Shown: piece after piece, positions 20,110 to 29,055 of the stretch
Layout: every line of letters begins with the position of its first letter
How positions within the stretch are numbered: position 1 is the first letter of the stretch
Assembly: GCF_003999255.1 (NCBI RefSeq)
Contig: NZ_CP034791.1
Coordinates: 1,032,501-1,096,500 of the forward strand
Reading direction: 5' to 3'
Origin: Caldicellulosiruptor changbaiensis
GTDB taxonomy: Bacteria; Bacillota; Thermoanaerobacteria; Caldicellulosiruptorales; Caldicellulosiruptoraceae
DNA: 64,000 nucleotides
Position numbers and translations under genes: made by a program
The notes under the pieces: model-generated
Database searches by the model: none
Seen by the model: only the letters and a program-made list of their open reading frames with translations
Told to the model about the DNA's origin: nothing

Positions 20110-21180
20110 CTACACTCCATTCAAAAGCTTTGTATATTGGTCAAAGATGTATTTTGAATCATGTGGACCAGGGCTTGCCTCAGGGTGGTATTGAACAGAA
20201 ACAATTGGAAGGTCTAAATGAGCAAATCCTTCAACAGTTTTGTCATTGACATTTATATGGGTTATCTTTATTTTGTCATATTCTTTGTACTCAATTGCAT
20301 AGTTGTGATTTTGTGAGGTAATGTAGACTTTGCCAGTTGTTAAATCTTTTACGGGATGATTTCCACCATGGTGACCAAATTTTAGCTTATATGTCTTAAG
20401 TCCTAAACAAAGGCCCAAAAGCTGATGTCCTAAACATATTCCAAGGATAGGCTTTTTGAGGCTTATAATACTTTTTAGAGTATCAAATATTTCTTCAAGA
20501 TCAGTTGGATCACCCGGGCCGTTTGAAAATACAAATCCATCTGGATTTACTTTCATTACTTCATCAAGTGAAGCATTGTATGGAAAAACATACAGATCAA
20601 GTCCTCTTTTTGACAGCTCTCTTAATATATTCTGCTTTATTCCAAAGTCAAGGACGGCAACCCTCTTGCTATTTCCTTTTATTCTATACATTTCTTTAGT
20701 TGAGACTTCTTTTACTAAATGAGGTTTTTGATTCTTATATTCTGCAATTTTATTCAAAAGAAGCTCTTTGTTATCAGTTTCTGTTGAAATTATTCCAAAC
20801 ATAGAACCTTTGTTTCTTATATACTCTGTAATTGCACGTGTGTCAACTCCTTCAATTGCAACTATGTTGTGCTCTTTTAGATACTCGTCTAACGTCTTTT
20901 TTGATCTAAAGTTAGAAGGTGTTTTACATGCTTCTCTTACAATAAAACCCTCAACGTGGGGTTTGTATGATTCAACATCCTCATCGTTTATGCCATAGTT
21001 ACCTATTAAAGGATAAGTCATTGTGACAATCTGACCATTGTAAGAAGGGTCTGTGAGCACTTCTTGATAACCTGTCATACATGTATTGAAAACAACCTCA
21101 CCAATTGTTTCACCTTCTGCACCAAGTGAGATTCCTTCAAATGTAAGTCCATCTTCTAAAACAAGTATTGCTTTCTTCAT
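20110..21180 (-). CDS. carA: Carbamoyl-phosphate synthase small chain
   Basis: The 356-residue amidotransferase feeds ammonia to CarB. It has the N-terminal CarA domain (about 1-135, with NTCMTGYQEVLTDPSY) and a class I GATase domain with SNGPGDP (about 217), GICLGHQLLG with the catalytic Cys (about 245) and QYHPEASPG with the catalytic His (about 328). Of two ATGs six bases apart, the one at 21180 has AAAGGAG at proper spacing. It is the first gene of carA-carB-argF and is separated from carB by six bases. Confidence 0.96.
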   Translation of the reverse strand: MKKAILVLEDGLTFEGISLGAEGETIGEVVFNTCMTGYQEVLTDPSYNGQIVTMTYPLIGNYGINDEDVESYKPHVEGFIVREACKTPSNFRSKKTLDEYLKEHNIVAIEGVDTRAITEYIRNKGSMFGIISTETDNKELLLNKIAEYKNQKPHLVKEVSTKEMYRIKGNSKRVAVLDFGIKQNILRELSKRGLDLYVFPYNASLDEVMKVNPDGFVFSNGPGDPTDLEEIFDTLKSIISLKKPILGICLGHQLLGLCLGLKTYKLKFGHHGGNHPVKDLTTGKVYITSQNHNYAIEYKEYDKIKITHINVNDKTVEGFAHLDLPIVSVQYHPEASPGPHDSKYIFDQYTKLLNGV

Positions 21181-21262
21181 TTTCATTCTCCTTTTTGACT
21201 TTTTGTATATAAGAGTACCAAAATAACATCGTAACTTCAATACTTAAATATTGCCTGATAAA

Positions 21263-21291
21263 ATTATATCTCAAAGTGAATAAAAATACAA
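21263..21291 (-). promoter_or_regulatory. carAB-argF promoter
   Basis: On the minus strand TTGTAT (21291-21286) and TATAAT (21268-21263) are 17 bases apart, giving a leader of about 75 bases before carA. ARG-box-like sequences cover its -35 region. Confidence 0.72.
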
Positions 21292-21314
21292 CAACAATTT
21301 TATTTTTATTCGAA
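21275..21314. promoter_or_regulatory. Two ARG-box-like operators
   Basis: One site at 21275-21292 (plus strand, core TGAATAAAAAT followed by ACAA) matches about 14 of 18 positions of the ArgR/AhrC consensus CATGAATAAAAATKCAAK. A second site on the minus strand at 21314-21297 shares the GAATAAAAAT core and matches about 13 of 18. The first covers the -35 and spacer of the car promoter; the second covers the end of asnB. ArgR repression by arginine is the likely meaning. Confidence 0.6.
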
Positions 21315-23138
21315 GTTGACATTATAGTTTTTTATCCAAAAGTCAAGTTGTACAATATATCCAAAAAACTGAGGAAGTGTCATGAGCTGCCCAAACCATG
21401 GTTTTTCAAATGTAAAGTTAGGATTATCTAAAATTTCTTTGAGCTGCTCTTTGTTGATAATTTCAAAGATGGACGAAGAATTTATTATCTTTTCGACCTT
21501 TGCCCTTACATTTTTTAGATATCTTGGATTATAAGTTTTTGGATAAGGACTTTTTTTGCGACTTCTCACAATCTCAGGTATTAAGCCTTCAAATGCACTT
21601 CTTAAAAGTCCTTTTTCTGTATTGCCAAGATGTTTTACTTTCCATGGAATGCTGTAGAGAAGTTCAACAAGCCTGTAGTCTGCAAACGGAACTCTTACCT
21701 CAAGAGAATTTATCATGCTCATCCTGTCCTTTCTATTTAAAAGAGTGAGCATAAACCACTTTACATTTAAGTAGTAGAGTATCCTATGTCTTAGGTCTTG
21801 TTCTGAATCAGATTCTGGCAGGATAACCTTTGCAACTGATTGCTGATATTTAGAATTTACGTATTCTTTAAGCTCGTCTTTTGAATATTTTTGAGATAAA
21901 AGCTTTGACCTAAAATCCAAAGACGGTGACCATGGGAAGGTTTTGACATCTTTGTAGCTACTGCTCCAATACCATGGATATCCGCCAAAAATTTCATCAG
22001 CACATTCACCAGAAAGAGCTACTTTTGCATGTTTCCTTACTTCTTTTGTAAATAACAAAAGAGATGAGTCAATGTCAGCCATGCCTGGAAGGTCATTTGC
22101 AACTGTTGCTTGATAGAGACTTTCTGAGAGCTGGTCATTGTCAATTTCAACTATTATGTGATCTGTCCCAATTTCTTGGGAAGCCATCTTTGCAAAATCT
22201 GTATCCAGCGTTGGCTGGAACATATTGAATGTGTAGTAGTTTTTATTTTCTTCGTAATCAATAGAAAATGTCTTTAAAGTTTTACCTTGATTTTTCAAAG
22301 CTCTATTTGCAACAGTTGTAATAATTGTAGAGTCAAGCCCACCAGATAAGAAAGAACAGATTTCAAAGTCAGATACAAGTTGTCTTTTGATAGCATCAAT
22401 AACAAGATTTTTAACCATTTCTTTAATTTCCTCAATGTTTTTATCAAGGTTTTGAGGTTTTAATTTCCAATATTCTTCCATGGTAATACCTTTTGAATTG
22501 TATATAACATAGTAGGCAGGTGGTAGCTCTATTATGTCTTTAAAGATAGCACAGAAAGGCGACCTTGCGGGACAAAGTCCAATAAGTTCATATACTCCTT
22601 CTTTGCTGACTACAGGAGATATAAGGGGATGTTTTAGTAAAGCCTTGAGTTCCGAAGCAAATATGAAGTTACCGTTTTTTAAAGAAAAGAACAAAGGTTT
22701 TACTCCTAAGTGGTCACGAGCTAAAAAAAGTTCCTTGGTAGTTTCGTTATAAACTGCGAAAGCAAATATCCCATTCAAACGTTTTACACACTCTTCTTTC
22801 CAGTGAATATATGATGTTAAAAGTACTTCTGTGTCAGAGTAAGAAGAGAATGTATAACCTTGAGTTTGTAATTCTTTTTTAAGCTCTGGGGTATTGTACA
22901 ACTCTCCATTGTAAACTACGATATACTTTTGATTGTTGTACTCTTTTACCATTGGTTGTTTCCCACCTTCAGGATCGATTATGGTAAGTCGCCTGTGACC
23001 TAAAAGAGCATTTTTTGAAAGATAAAAACCACCTTCGTCAGGGCCACGGTGTAAGAGTGCATCTGCCATATTTTTTATGATGTCATCACAGTTTGAAATG
23101 TCCTTCCAGTAACATACCCAGCCACTAATTCCACACAT
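21306..23138 (-). CDS. asnB: Asparagine synthase (glutamine-hydrolysing)
   Basis: The 610-residue enzyme amidates aspartate using glutamine and ATP. The N-terminal Ntn-hydrolase domain starts with MCGISG, whose Cys2 is the nucleophile, followed by LLHRGPDEGG, LGHRRL and YNGELYN. The synthetase domain starts near residue 240, with the PP-loop SFLSGGLDSTI (about 263) and SGECADEIFGGY (about 352). AAGGAG lies 6 bases before the ATG. Its end overlaps an ARG-box-like site of the car operon, and no terminator is evident between them, so some read-through into carA is possible. Confidence 0.95.
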   Translation of the reverse strand: MCGISGWVCYWKDISNCDDIIKNMADALLHRGPDEGGFYLSKNALLGHRRLTIIDPEGGKQPMVKEYNNQKYIVVYNGELYNTPELKKELQTQGYTFSSYSDTEVLLTSYIHWKEECVKRLNGIFAFAVYNETTKELFLARDHLGVKPLFFSLKNGNFIFASELKALLKHPLISPVVSKEGVYELIGLCPARSPFCAIFKDIIELPPAYYVIYNSKGITMEEYWKLKPQNLDKNIEEIKEMVKNLVIDAIKRQLVSDFEICSFLSGGLDSTIITTVANRALKNQGKTLKTFSIDYEENKNYYTFNMFQPTLDTDFAKMASQEIGTDHIIVEIDNDQLSESLYQATVANDLPGMADIDSSLLLFTKEVRKHAKVALSGECADEIFGGYPWYWSSSYKDVKTFPWSPSLDFRSKLLSQKYSKDELKEYVNSKYQQSVAKVILPESDSEQDLRHRILYYLNVKWFMLTLLNRKDRMSMINSLEVRVPFADYRLVELLYSIPWKVKHLGNTEKGLLRSAFEGLIPEIVRSRKKSPYPKTYNPRYLKNVRAKVEKIINSSSIFEIINKEQLKEILDNPNFTFEKPWFGQLMTLPQFFGYIVQLDFWIKNYNVNFE

Positions 23139-23324
23139 GATGTTCTCCTTGTGCGTAGCTTGAAAAAGAATTTCATTTACAATATATTAAACAAGTAACA
23201 AATTTGTGATTTAAGGTTTTCTGATGCTTTGAACTTTTTAATTCCCTTTGGGGTTATTGACATATATGATAAGATGTTTTATAATAAATCTTGCTCTGAG
23301 AAAAAAATAGAATTGAAAATAAGC

Positions 23325-23415
23325 GGAAGGGTGTCCGAGTGGTTTAAGGAGCTGGTCTTGAAAACCAGTGACCCGCTTACGCGGGCCGTGGGTTCGAATC
23401 CCACCCCTTCCGCCA
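23325..23415 (+). tRNA. tRNA-Ser (TGA anticodon)
   Basis: A 91-base tRNA with acceptor stem GGAAGGG/CCCTTCC, anticodon loop CTTGAAA, a long variable arm typical of serine tRNAs, T-loop TTCGAAT and an encoded CCA. Confidence 0.97.
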
Positions 23416-23515
23416 TTAATTTTATAAGGGAGACTTTTTGGATGGAATGACTTAATAAAAAGGCTTGCAAGTCTTAAGATAGATAGTGTAATATTATAAT
23501 TGAGCATTATGTATT

Positions 23516-23545
23516 AAGACCATTAAGTAGAGTGGTCTTTTTTTA
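23516..23545 (+). terminator. Rho-independent terminator after tRNA-Ser
   Basis: AAGACCA (23516-23522) pairs with TGGTCTT (23533-23539), followed by a run of T. It lies about 100 bases after the tRNA. Confidence 0.75.
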
Positions 23546-23620
23546 TTACATTCCTATTCTTTAATTTTGGCACTTTGAATAAGATTTTTGATAAGCATTC
23601 CTAATATTTCTACAATTTTT

Positions 23621-23650
23621 TTGATAAAATAACTAAATAGAGAATACAAT
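23621..23650 (+). promoter_or_regulatory. Putative ispE promoter
   Basis: TTGATA (23621-23626) and TACAAT (23645-23650) are 18 bases apart, about 50 bases before the ispE start. Confidence 0.5.
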
Positions 23651-23699
23651 ATACAACATCTTGCTTTTAATTACATCATTGCGAAAGGTGTGGAATGAA

Positions 23700-24572
23700 T
23701 TGATACTAAAGGCTTATGCAAAGATCAACTTGACATTGGATGTGCTTTCAAAAAGAGATGATGGTTACCATGAAATCAGAACAATAATGCAAACAGTGGA
23801 TTTGTATGATATAATAAATATTGAAAAGATAGAAGAAGATAGTATAATTGTTACAACTTCAAGTGAAAACATTCCAACTGACAATAAAAACCATGCTTAC
23901 ATTGCAGCCTCTCTTGTCAAAGAACGTTTTGGTGTAAAAGAAGGAGTTAAGATACATATTCAAAAGAATATTCCAATTTCAGCAGGCTTAGCAGGTGGTA
24001 GCACTGATGCTGCGGCTGTTTTAAGAGGGCTAAACAAACTATTTGGCTTGAATTTAAGCCAAAATGAGCTAATTGAATTGGGAAGAGAAATTGGAGCTGA
24101 TGTTCCATTTTGTTTAGTTGGTGGTACAGCACTTTGTGAGGGAATAGGCGAAAAGGTTACAAAACTAAAATCAGCGCCAAAGATGAATATACTAATAGCA
24201 AAACCAGAGGTGTATGTATCGACTCAGGCTGTTTATGAGGCTCTTGACCTTAGCAAAGTCAAAAAAAGACCCAATACAGATGCTATGATTGTAGCAATTG
24301 AAGAGGGCAATATTCGTGAGATTGCAAAAAATTTGTGTAATGTTTTAGAAACTGTTACAGTCAATCAGTATCCTGTGATAAACAGAGTAAAAGACATTAT
24401 GAGGAACCACAACGCGCTTGGCACAGTCATGACAGGAAGTGGGCCTGCTGTATTTGGGATTTTTGCTAATAAATACGATGCACTAAAAGCTGCTGACAGA
24501 CTTAAAGTCTTTATCAAGGAAATAATTCTGACAACCACGTGTGAAAACGAATTTTTCAGTAATGAGGAGTAG
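23700..24572 (+). CDS. ispE: 4-Diphosphocytidyl-2-C-methyl-D-erythritol kinase
   Basis: The 290-residue GHMP kinase acts in the non-mevalonate isoprenoid pathway. It has AYAKINLTLDV (start), RDDGYHEI, the ATP loop PISAGLAGGSTDAAAVLRGL (about 97-116) and MTGSGPAVFGIF (about 254). TTG 23700 is chosen, with AAGGTG 9 bases upstream, because it places the conserved AYAKINL at the usual position; longer in-frame starts lack a ribosome site. ispD lies at 38929 in this window, so two genes of the pathway are present. Confidence 0.94.
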   Translation: MILKAYAKINLTLDVLSKRDDGYHEIRTIMQTVDLYDIINIEKIEEDSIIVTTSSENIPTDNKNHAYIAASLVKERFGVKEGVKIHIQKNIPISAGLAGGSTDAAAVLRGLNKLFGLNLSQNELIELGREIGADVPFCLVGGTALCEGIGEKVTKLKSAPKMNILIAKPEVYVSTQAVYEALDLSKVKKRPNTDAMIVAIEEGNIREIAKNLCNVLETVTVNQYPVINRVKDIMRNHNALGTVMTGSGPAVFGIFANKYDALKAADRLKVFIKEIILTTTCENEFFSNEE

Positions 24573-24577
24573 GAGTT

Positions 24578-25267
24578 GTGAGAAAAATGAATGAAAAAAA
24601 TGATTCACACTATTTTTTGATTGAAAACTATAAGCCTTTGAGGGAGATTGTGTTTGAAAAACTCAGAGATATGATTGTCAATGGAGATTTAAGACCTGGA
24701 GAGAGGCTGATGGAGATAAAGCTTGCAGAGATGCTTGGTGTTTCCAGAACGCCCATCAGGGAAGCTATCAGAAAACTTGAGTTAGAAGGACTTGTGGTTA
24801 TGCTTCCACGAAAAGGCGCTTATGTTGCGGATATTTCTAAAAAAGAGATTATGGATGTTTTAGAGATTAGAGCAGCTCTGGATAAATTAGCAGCAGGCCT
24901 TGCAACTCAGAGAATGACAAAGACTGAAAAAGAGGAACTCAAGAAAGTGCTTGCTTCATTTGAGAAGAATTTCAAATTGGGAAACATCGAAGGAATGATA
25001 ACTGATGATATTAGGTTGCATGATATAATATATATAGGAGCAAAAAATGAAAAACTGCAACACATTATAAATAATCTCCGTGAACAGATTACAAGATTTA
25101 GAATTATCTATTTAAAAGAAATATACAGAAAAAATGAAAAACTATTAGACGAACATAGAGAAATTGTAGATGCAATCTTAAGTGGTGATATAGAAAAAGC
25201 CCAGAAGATGGCAGAAGAGCATATAAAGAATCAAGAGATGGAACTTATTAAAAGCTTAAAATTTTAA
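24578..25267 (+). CDS. GntR-family transcriptional regulator (FadR/FCD type)
   Basis: This 229-residue regulator has an N-terminal winged helix (about 15-80), with LREIVFEKLRDMI, PGERLMEIKLAEMLGVSRTPIREAIRKLE and KGAYV, followed by an all-helical FCD ligand domain (about 85-225). Two ribosome-site-like runs precede GTG 24578 and an ATG at 24587; either may be the start. It lies six bases after ispE and nine before a nucleotidyltransferase gene, so the three may be one transcript. The ligand is unknown. Confidence 0.88.
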   Translation: MRKMNEKNDSHYFLIENYKPLREIVFEKLRDMIVNGDLRPGERLMEIKLAEMLGVSRTPIREAIRKLELEGLVVMLPRKGAYVADISKKEIMDVLEIRAALDKLAAGLATQRMTKTEKEELKKVLASFEKNFKLGNIEGMITDDIRLHDIIYIGAKNEKLQHIINNLREQITRFRIIYLKEIYRKNEKLLDEHREIVDAILSGDIEKAQKMAEEHIKNQEMELIKSLKF

Positions 25268-25284
25268 TAAAAAAGGTGAAAATT

Positions 25285-26034
25285 ATGGTAAATGCTATTA
25301 TATTAGCGGGGTCTGATAAAAACAAATCAGGCACCCCTTATGAATGCAAAGCATTGATAAAGCTAAATAATAAGTTCATGATTGAATATGTATTAGATGC
25401 GGTGTGCAGCTCAAGGCATGTATCGCGAATAGTTGTTGTAGGACCGAGGAAACTTAAAGATTTATTTGAAACAAAATATCCAAGGGTAGAATTTGTAGAA
25501 GAAGATACTTCGATAATGAAAAATGCAAAAAAGGGAATTGAGTATCTAAATGACACTAAAAAAATTTTATTTTTAACTTCAGATTTACCATTTATAACCG
25601 CTGAGGCGATAGACCATTTTATTGAGGAGTCAATAAAAACAGGTGCTGATATTTGCTATCCTATTGTTGAAAAAAGTATAAATGATGAGAAGTACCCTCA
25701 AATGAAAAGAACATATGGTACTGTAAAAGAAGGGACGTTTACAGGGGGAAATGCAATAATAATCAATCCTTCTATTTTTGACAGATGCTATAGTCTTGCC
25801 GAAAAGCTTGTAGAAAAGCGCAAAAACCCTATTGCGATGGCAAGATTGATAGGGCCAACCATTCTTTTACTCTTTTTGACAAAAAAACTTTCCATTCAAA
25901 AGGTTGAAAAGAGAGTTTCAAAGGTTTTTAAAGTGAAAGCAAAAGCCATAATCTCTACATACCCTGAAATTGGACAGGACGTTGACAAGGATTCTGATTT
26001 GACTGTGGCAAAATTCTATCTTGAAAAAAAATGA
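25285..26034 (+). CDS. MobA-like nucleotidyltransferase
   Basis: This 249-residue protein has the sugar-nucleotide/NTP transferase fold: NAIILAGSDKN at the start (nucleotide loop), KALIKLNNKFMIEYVLD (about 24-40), LTSDLPFITAEAI with the metal-binding Asp (about 94) and a C-terminal DVDKDSDL segment (about 233). That pattern is shared by MobA, IspD and GlmU-type enzymes; the exact substrate is not evident. ATG 25285 is chosen, with AAGGTG 6 bases upstream. It follows the GntR gene closely. Confidence 0.78.
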   Translation: MVNAIILAGSDKNKSGTPYECKALIKLNNKFMIEYVLDAVCSSRHVSRIVVVGPRKLKDLFETKYPRVEFVEEDTSIMKNAKKGIEYLNDTKKILFLTSDLPFITAEAIDHFIEESIKTGADICYPIVEKSINDEKYPQMKRTYGTVKEGTFTGGNAIIINPSIFDRCYSLAEKLVEKRKNPIAMARLIGPTILLLFLTKKLSIQKVEKRVSKVFKVKAKAIISTYPEIGQDVDKDSDLTVAKFYLEKK

Positions 26035-26053
26035 TAGAATTCCTATTGAAATT

Positions 26054-26063
26054 GTGGTATAAT
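26054..26063 (+). promoter_or_regulatory. Extended -10 promoter
   Basis: TGTGGTATAAT is an extended -10 element (TATAAT at 26058-26063) without a good -35, about 40 bases before the DUF1858 gene. Similar TGTGGTAT(T/A)AT motifs lie near 30323 and 46811. Confidence 0.55.
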
Positions 26064-26101
26064 ATTTACATGTCAATATCCAAATAAAGGAGGCAAAAAA
26101 G

Positions 26102-26317
26102 ATGCCAAGGATAACAACTGATACAATTATTGCGGATGTGCTCAGAATTGACAGAGGAACTATCCCTATATTTTTGAACAATGGACTTCACTGTTTGGGA
26201 TGTCCATCAGCGCAAGGGGAGAGCATTGAAGAAGCTTGTGCTCTTCATGGGATAGACGCACAAAAGCTTGTTGATGAGCTGAATGAATATCTCAAGAGTA
26301 AGGGTCTTTTAGATTAA
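26102..26317 (+). CDS. DUF1858 domain protein
   Basis: This 71-residue protein matches the small DUF1858 family (hybrid-cluster-protein-associated redox disulfide type). It has ITTDTIIADVLRID, then GLHCLGCP with a CxxC pair (about 37-40), a third Cys near residue 50, and a helical end. AAAGGAGG precedes the ATG. Such proteins are proposed to be redox or iron-sulfur accessories; the exact role is unknown. Confidence 0.85.
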   Translation: MPRITTDTIIADVLRIDRGTIPIFLNNGLHCLGCPSAQGESIEEACALHGIDAQKLVDELNEYLKSKGLLD

Positions 26318-26324
26318 AAAACTC

Positions 26325-26353
26325 TTTACATCTTCAAAAAATAGTATTAAAAT
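26325..26353 (+). promoter_or_regulatory. tRNA promoter
   Basis: TTTACA (26325-26330) and TAAAAT (26348-26353) are 17 bases apart. The TTAAAATATAATTGC region closely resembles those before the tRNA-Leu genes at 44997 and 58718. Confidence 0.7.
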
Positions 26354-26364
26354 ATAATTGCAGT

Positions 26365-26438
26365 GCGGGTGTAGTTCAATGGTAGAACACCAGCTTCCCA
26401 AGCTGGTAGCGTGGGTTCGATTCCCATCACCCGCTCCA
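26365..26438 (+). tRNA. tRNA-Gly (CCC anticodon)
   Basis: A 74-base tRNA with acceptor stem GCGGGTG/CACCCGC, anticodon loop TTCCCAA, T-loop TTCGATT and encoded CCA. Confidence 0.97.
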
Positions 26439-26486
26439 GATTTAAAAAAAGAAGGGGGAGTAAATAGCCCCTTTATTTTTGTAAAT

Positions 26487-26563
26487 GCCCACGTAGCTCA
26501 GTAGGTCAGAGCGTCACCTTGGTAAGGTGGAGGTCACCGGTTCGATTCCGGTCGTGGGCTCCA
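26487..26563 (+). tRNA. tRNA-Thr (GGT anticodon)
   Basis: A 77-base tRNA with acceptor stem GCCCACG/CGTGGGC, anticodon loop TTGGTAA, T-loop TTCGATT and encoded CCA. It lies in front of rpmG-secE-nusG and may share their transcript. Confidence 0.97.
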
Positions 26564-26746
26564 TTTTAGTTATTGACAATTTTAATTGTTTATGATAGAT
26601 TTAAAAAGTCAGACAAAGATGGCTTATTTTTTTTTGCTAATTTTTTGCTCTGATAGGTAAAAGGAAAATTGCAATACCAAATCTTAAAGAGAGTAAAAAG
26701 CAGCTTTTTTTCAAAGGTTTTAGATAGTGGAGGTGAATAGAATAAG

Positions 26747-26911
26747 ATGGCAGCAAAAGGAGCGAGAATGATAATCCATCTTGAATGTACAGAGTGCAAG
26801 AACAGAAACTACACAACAGAGAAGAACAAAAAGAACGATCCTGACAGGCTTGAACTCAGGAAATACTGTAAATTTTGCCGAAAGCACACCGTTCATAGAG
26901 AAACCAAATAG
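26747..26911 (+). CDS. rpmG: 50S ribosomal protein L33
   Basis: The 54-residue protein reads [19 protein letters not shown] and continues with [31 protein letters not shown]. The two CxxC pairs show the zinc-binding form. GGAGGTGA lies about 11 bases before the ATG. Its place before secE-nusG is the usual one in Firmicutes. Confidence 0.95.
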   Translation: MAAKGARMIIHLECTECKNRNYTTEKNKKNDPDRLELRKYCKFCRKHTVHRETK

Positions 26912-26932
26912 GAGAAAGAGGATGTGTGGATA

Positions 26933-27202
26933 ATGGTGGAGAAGAAGAAAATAGAGAAGCCAGTTACAAAGCCTAATACTAATAGGAAAAAAGTAACATT
27001 TAAAGAATGGTGGACAAAAACAGTAAAGTTTTTCAAAGATGTCAGAATTGAAATGAAGAAGGTTGTATGGCCTTCTCAAAAACAGGTTATTAAACACACC
27101 ATTGTTGTTTTGACATTTACATTATTTTTCACAGTGTTCATTCTACTTGCAGATGTGATATATGAACAGCTTATTTTCAAGTTCTTGCTAAAGATAAGAT
27201 AA
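26933..27202 (+). CDS. secE: Preprotein translocase subunit SecE
   Basis: The 89-residue protein has a charged N-terminus, the amphipathic helix FFKDVRIEMKKVVWPSQKQV (about 38-57) and one membrane segment (about 60-80), the single-span SecE form. The start may be ATG 26933 or GTG 26924, the latter with GGAG 9 bases upstream. It lies between rpmG and nusG. Confidence 0.93.
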   Translation: MVEKKKIEKPVTKPNTNRKKVTFKEWWTKTVKFFKDVRIEMKKVVWPSQKQVIKHTIVVLTFTLFFTVFILLADVIYEQLIFKFLLKIR

Positions 27203-27232
27203 CCAGCCCATTTTATTAACCAATTAAAGAAA

Positions 27233-27260
27233 AAGGAGGGCGGGCTTTTAGCCCTTCAAA
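27233..27260 (+). promoter_or_regulatory. nusG ribosome site with intervening hairpin
   Basis: AAGGAGG (27233-27239) is 21 bases before the nusG ATG, too far for normal initiation, and an in-frame stop between them excludes a closer upstream start. GGGC (27242-27245) and GCCC (27251-27254) can pair across 5 bases and would bring the site to about 8 bases. An alternative pairing, AGGGC 27237-27241 with GCCCT 27251-27255, would hide the site. Confidence 0.5.
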
Positions 27261-27788
27261 ATGAGTGATAAAAGAGCAAAATGGTATGTTGTTCATACCT
27301 ATTCTGGGTATGAGAATAAGGTAAAAGCAAATTTAGAGAAGATAATTGAAAATAGAAATCTTTCTGATAAAATATTAGATATTAGAATTCCTACTGAACT
27401 TGTAACAGAGATTAAAGATGGTAAAAAGATTGTAAAGGAAAAAAAGAAGTTTCCTTCATATGTGCTAATAAAGGCAGTAATGGATAATGATATTTGGTAT
27501 ACAATTAGGAATATCAGAGGCGTAACAGGATTTGTAGGACCTGAGTCAAAACCCACACCTCTTACTGATGAAGAAATTGAAGCAATGGGGATAAAGGAAG
27601 AAGAGGTTGTTGAGGTATTTGACATTGAAGTGGGGGATAATGTGAAAATTGTCGCTGGTCCATTTGCAGATTTTTATGGACCTGTTATTGATATAAACAA
27701 AGAAAGAAAAAAAGTGAAGGTAATGCTGAACTTGTTTGGGCGAGAGACTCCTGTTGAGTTTGATTATCACCAAGTAGAAAAGTTTTAA
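27261..27788 (+). CDS. nusG: Transcription termination/antitermination protein NusG
   Basis: The 175-residue protein has the NGN domain (about 1-110: WYVVHTYSGYENKVKANLE, FPSYVLIKAVMDND, GVTGFVG) and a KOW domain (about 122-175: GDNVKIVAGPFADFYGPV, VMLNLFGRETPVE). It binds RNA polymerase and links it to Rho or the ribosome. The start is fixed by an in-frame stop just upstream, although its ribosome site is 21 bases away. Confidence 0.96.
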   Translation: MSDKRAKWYVVHTYSGYENKVKANLEKIIENRNLSDKILDIRIPTELVTEIKDGKKIVKEKKKFPSYVLIKAVMDNDIWYTIRNIRGVTGFVGPESKPTPLTDEEIEAMGIKEEEVVEVFDIEVGDNVKIVAGPFADFYGPVIDINKERKKVKVMLNLFGRETPVEFDYHQVEKF

Positions 27789-27825
27789 CATAGACAAAAA
27801 GGATGATAGGAGGTGACAGCTTAAT

Positions 27826-28251
27826 ATGGCGAAAAAGGTTTTGACCCAGATTAAACTTCAGATTCCTGCAGGAAAAGCAACACCAGCACCACCAGTTGGA
27901 CCAGCATTGGGTCAACATGGTGTTAATATTATGCAATTTTGTAAAGAGTTTAATGAAAGAACAGCGAAAGATGCTGGGTTGATTATTCCAGTTGTTATAA
28001 CAGTATATTCTGATAGGTCATTTACATTTATAACAAAAACTCCACCAGCATCAGTTTTGCTAAAGAAAGCTGCAGGAATTGAAAGTGGTTCACCAAAGCC
28101 AAACAAGCAAAAGGTTGCTACTTTGAAAAGAGATGTAATTAGAAAGATTGCTGAACAAAAGATGCCGGACTTAACTGCTGCAACTTTAGAAGCAGCAATG
28201 AGGACTATTGAAGGTACTGCAAAGAGTATGGGAATTGTTGTAGAAGATTAA
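27826..28251 (+). CDS. rplK: 50S ribosomal protein L11
   Basis: The 141-residue protein has the proline-rich N-terminal domain ([21 protein letters not shown] split near residues 10-30) and the rRNA-binding C-terminal domain with [14 protein letters not shown] (about 80). GGAGGTGA lies 10 bases before the ATG. Standard order follows nusG. Confidence 0.97.
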   Translation: MAKKVLTQIKLQIPAGKATPAPPVGPALGQHGVNIMQFCKEFNERTAKDAGLIIPVVITVYSDRSFTFITKTPPASVLLKKAAGIESGSPKPNKQKVATLKRDVIRKIAEQKMPDLTAATLEAAMRTIEGTAKSMGIVVED

Positions 28252-28332
28252 TTTATCCTCGCACAGGTTTTTAGATGTGGGAGGTTATTTGAAATTAGCC
28301 GCAAATACCACAAAGGAGGTTTTAAAGTAAGA

Positions 28333-29025
28333 ATGTTCAGAGGCAAGAAGTATCAAGAAGCAGCAAAGCTTGTTGACAAAACCAAGTTATATGATCCAGA
28401 AGAAGCTATTGATTTGGCTTTAAAGACATCTTATGCTAAATTTGACGAAACAGTTGAAGTACATGTCAGATTAAACGTTGACCCAAGACATGCAGACCAG
28501 CAAGTAAGAGGTACAGTTGTCCTTCCAAATGGAACTGGAAAGAATGTAAGAGTACTGGTATTTGCAAAAGGTGACAAGGCAAAAGAGGCTGAAGAAGCAG
28601 GTGCTGATTATGTAGGTGCAGAAGAGCTTGTTGCAAAGATTCAAAATGAAGGTTGGACAGACTTTGATGTATGTATTGCAACACCTGATATGATGGGATT
28701 AGTTGGAAGGCTCGGTAAAGTATTAGGGCCAAAAGGTCTTATGCCAAACCCGAAATCGGGAACAGTAACAATGGACATTGCAAAGGCTGTCAAGGAAGCA
28801 AAGGCTGGTAGGGTGGAGTTTAGGCTTGACAAGACTGCAATAATTCACTGTCCGATTGGGAAGGTTTCATTTGGTAAAGAAAAACTTCTTGAGAACTATA
28901 GAACGCTTATGGATGCAATAATTAAAGCAAGACCAGCAGCAGCAAAGGGCCAGTTCATAAAGAGTATTACGGTTGCAACTACAATGGGTCCTGGCATAAA
29001 GGTAAATCCATTAAAACCTCTATAA
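28333..29025 (+). CDS. rplA: 50S ribosomal protein L1
   Basis: The 230-residue protein has the two-domain L1 fold with [20 protein letters not shown] (about 37-56), [31 protein letters not shown] (about 130-148) and [14 protein letters not shown] near the end. AAAGGAGG precedes the ATG. L1 commonly binds its own mRNA; an 81-base gap after rplK may hold that site, but I did not identify it. Confidence 0.97.
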   Translation: MFRGKKYQEAAKLVDKTKLYDPEEAIDLALKTSYAKFDETVEVHVRLNVDPRHADQQVRGTVVLPNGTGKNVRVLVFAKGDKAKEAEEAGADYVGAEELVAKIQNEGWTDFDVCIATPDMMGLVGRLGKVLGPKGLMPNPKSGTVTMDIAKAVKEAKAGRVEFRLDKTAIIHCPIGKVSFGKEKLLENYRTLMDAIIKARPAAAKGQFIKSITVATTMGPGIKVNPLKPL

Positions 29026-29055
29026 TTTTCATTGAAGATTAAAAAGTGAATATTC

